Below, piece by piece: positions 4,112-5,152 of a stretch of DNA of 5,152 nucleotides. Source of the stretch: Nitrospiria bacterium (GTDB lineage Bacteria > Nitrospirota > CAKKRA01 > 9FT-COMBO-42-15). The translations under genes and the position numbers were made by a program. The stretch is from positions 1 through 5,152 of the forward strand of contig CAKKRA010000221.1 of the NCBI GenBank assembly GCA_919902475.1, read 5' to 3'. The notes under the pieces are model-generated. The model saw only the letters and a program-made list of their open reading frames with translations. It had not been told where the DNA came from and did not search any database. Numbering within the stretch: position 1 is the first letter of the stretch; every line of letters starts with the position of its first letter.

Positions 4112-5152
4112 ATGATACTTCTGCATTATAAGGGTTTTAGAAGATTAAGATGGAAAGAAATAATTACCATATTAATATTTTTATGGAGCTTTGGGATTTA
4201 CTCAGGCAATATCCTTGCAGAGGAAAAGGGACAGGGCATTGGCGGTCTGATAAGTCCCGGGAAATTGTCAAATGCTCACTCTGATATTGAAGGCATTAAT
4301 AATTGTACGAAGTGCCATCAGCTTGGTGGTGGTGTTCCCGATTCAAAGTGTCTTGACTGCCATAATAAGATTCGGGAGAGAATAGCAAAAGGCAAGGGTC
4401 TCCATGCAAAGGCAGAGGGGAAGTGCTTCAAATGCCACACAGACCATAAGGGAAAGCACTTCAGCATTGTTGAAATAGATAAGGATAAATTTGAGCATGA
4501 GAAGACAGGGTACAAACTTGAAGGCAAACATTATGACATCAAAAGCAAATGCAGCAAATGCCACGGGACAAAGGGTTCATATCTTGGGCTTAATCAGGAG
4601 TGTACAAGCTGTCATAAGAACAGACATGCTGACCAGTTTGGAAGCAAGAAGTGCCTTGAGTGCCATGATGTTAAGGCATGGAAGCCGGCAATCTACAACC
4701 ATTTTGAAAAACCGAAATTCAAGCTCACAGGCAAGCACAAGGATGTTGAATGTGCTAAATGCCATAGAGACGATAAATTCAAGGGAACTACAACAGTATG
4801 CAGTGAATGTCACAAGAACGAGCATAAAGACCAGTTCCTTGACAGAAAGTGCGATGAGTGCCATAAATCAGAAGGCTGGAAGCCTTCTAAGTATGACCAT
4901 GAGAAAAATAAGAAGTTCAAACTTACTGGCAAGCACAAGGATGTTTTATGCGCAAAGTGCCATAGGAAAGGGCTGTATCAGAATATAGGCGCTGAGTGCA
5001 TTGACTGCCATAAGAATTTACATAAAGAGCAGTTTGCAGATTTAAAATGCACAGAGTGCCATAAGACAAAGGAGTGGAAACCGTCAACATACAAACATGA
5101 AAAGAATCTTAATTTTAAGCTTACAGGCAAGCACAAGGATGTTAAATGTGCA
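4112..5152 (+). CDS. Multihaem c-type cytochrome with triheme repeats (3' end outside window)
   Basis: The frame is open from ATG 4112, directly after an in-frame TAA (4109-4111), to the window end: 347 codons with no stop. Residues 1-36 look like a signal peptide or anchor (basic RRLRWK, hydrophobic IITILIFLWSFG, likely cleavage after ILA), so the product is exported. Twelve complete CXXCH motifs start at C65, C80, C105, C147, C164, C181, C214, C230, C247, C280, C296 and C313; a thirteenth begins at C346. After an N-terminal triheme region, units of 69, 66 and 66 residues repeat from 134, 203 and 269, with another from 335. Each unit has GKH, three CXXCH, an N-x-H-K/A-x-QF and a Y-x-H, giving three further His as distal ligands. 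It probably conducts electrons in the periplasm or beyond. The start is unsure: no Shine-Dalgarno is visible. Confidence 0.85.
   Translation, partial: MILLHYKGFRRLRWKEIITILIFLWSFGIYSGNILAEEKGQGIGGLISPGKLSNAHSDIEGINNCTKCHQLGGGVPDSKCLDCHNKIRERIAKGKGLHAKAEGKCFKCHTDHKGKHFSIVEIDKDKFEHEKTGYKLEGKHYDIKSKCSKCHGTKGSYLGLNQECTSCHKNRHADQFGSKKCLECHDVKAWKPAIYNHFEKPKFKLTGKHKDVECAKCHRDDKFKGTTTVCSECHKNEHKDQFLDRKCDECHKSEGWKPSKYDHEKNKKFKLTGKHKDVLCAKCHRKGLYQNIGAECIDCHKNLHKEQFADLKCTECHKTKEWKPSTYKHEKNLNFKLTGKHKDVKCA
4511..5152 (+). repeat. Tandem coding repeat of about 198 bp (triheme module)
   Basis: Units run 4511-4717 (207 bp, most diverged), 4718-4915 (198 bp), 4916-5113 (198 bp) and a partial copy from 5114 to the window edge. 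The 18-bp string GGCAAGCACAAGGATGTT is identical at 4730, 4928 and 5126, exactly 198 bp apart. This suggests growth of the cytochrome by recent in-frame duplication, and more copies may lie beyond the edge. Confidence 0.85.

Noticed and set aside
4318..4864. Several open frames on the minus strand opposite the cytochrome
   Set aside because: They are shadows of the repeat-rich cytochrome frame, with Cys-, Leu- and Ser-rich low-complexity translations and no start signals.
4491..4988. Open frame of 165 codons on the plus strand
   Set aside because: It is out of frame with the CXXCH-encoding frame and stays open only because the cytochrome repeat unit is a multiple of three; it shows no domain and no ribosome binding site.
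1..5152. CRISPR array, tRNA, rRNA or transposase
   Set aside because: No regularly spaced direct repeats outside the cytochrome gene, no cloverleaf or rRNA signature, and no transposase-like frame were seen on either strand.

Overview
The window is AT-rich, with compact genes, strong GGAGG-type ribosome binding sites, a LolA-like lipoprotein carrier (so an outer membrane) and a multihaem c-type cytochrome. This suggests an anaerobic or subsurface Gram-negative bacterium such as a Nitrospirota or Desulfobacterota lineage. That placement is inference from gene content and style; no marker gene is present.

Layout: positions 1-162 hold an intergenic region with an extended -10 promoter. Next comes a tight two-gene operon (163-1670): a LolA-like periplasmic carrier and, 2 bp later, a polytopic membrane protein with two HX13H haem-ligand pairs. 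A minus-strand gene (1667-2125) converges on it and shares the stop-codon bases; it encodes a one-TM protein with an SH3-like domain. A roughly 200-bp divergent promoter region (2126-2323) follows, with a palindromic repeat next to a ribosome binding site. Then come a secreted protein with a Cys/Asp knuckle (2324-2872), a spacer with a sigma-54-like promoter and a doubtful 49-codon ORF (2873-3150), and a Crp/Fnr-family regulator (3151-3825). A 286-bp non-coding region (3826-4111) holds a CRP-like operator and predicted RNA structure. Last is a multihaem cytochrome c (4112-5152), cut by the window edge, with 12 complete CXXCH motifs and a thirteenth begun. It is built from 66-residue triheme repeats.

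Working model (inference): the Crp-like protein has a CAP-type recognition helix (R190, E191, R195), which predicts TGTGA half-sites. Two such palindromes occur at gene-relevant positions: one overlaps the -10 of the lolA/cytochrome b operon, and one lies exactly where a class II activator site would sit relative to a -10-like hexamer upstream of the multihaem cytochrome. The window may therefore be a small redox regulon: a local regulator, a membrane b-type electron carrier and a periplasmic or extracellular multihaem wire. The cytochrome transcript predicted from that promoter would begin with a potential H-type pseudoknot, so a second, RNA-level control is possible.
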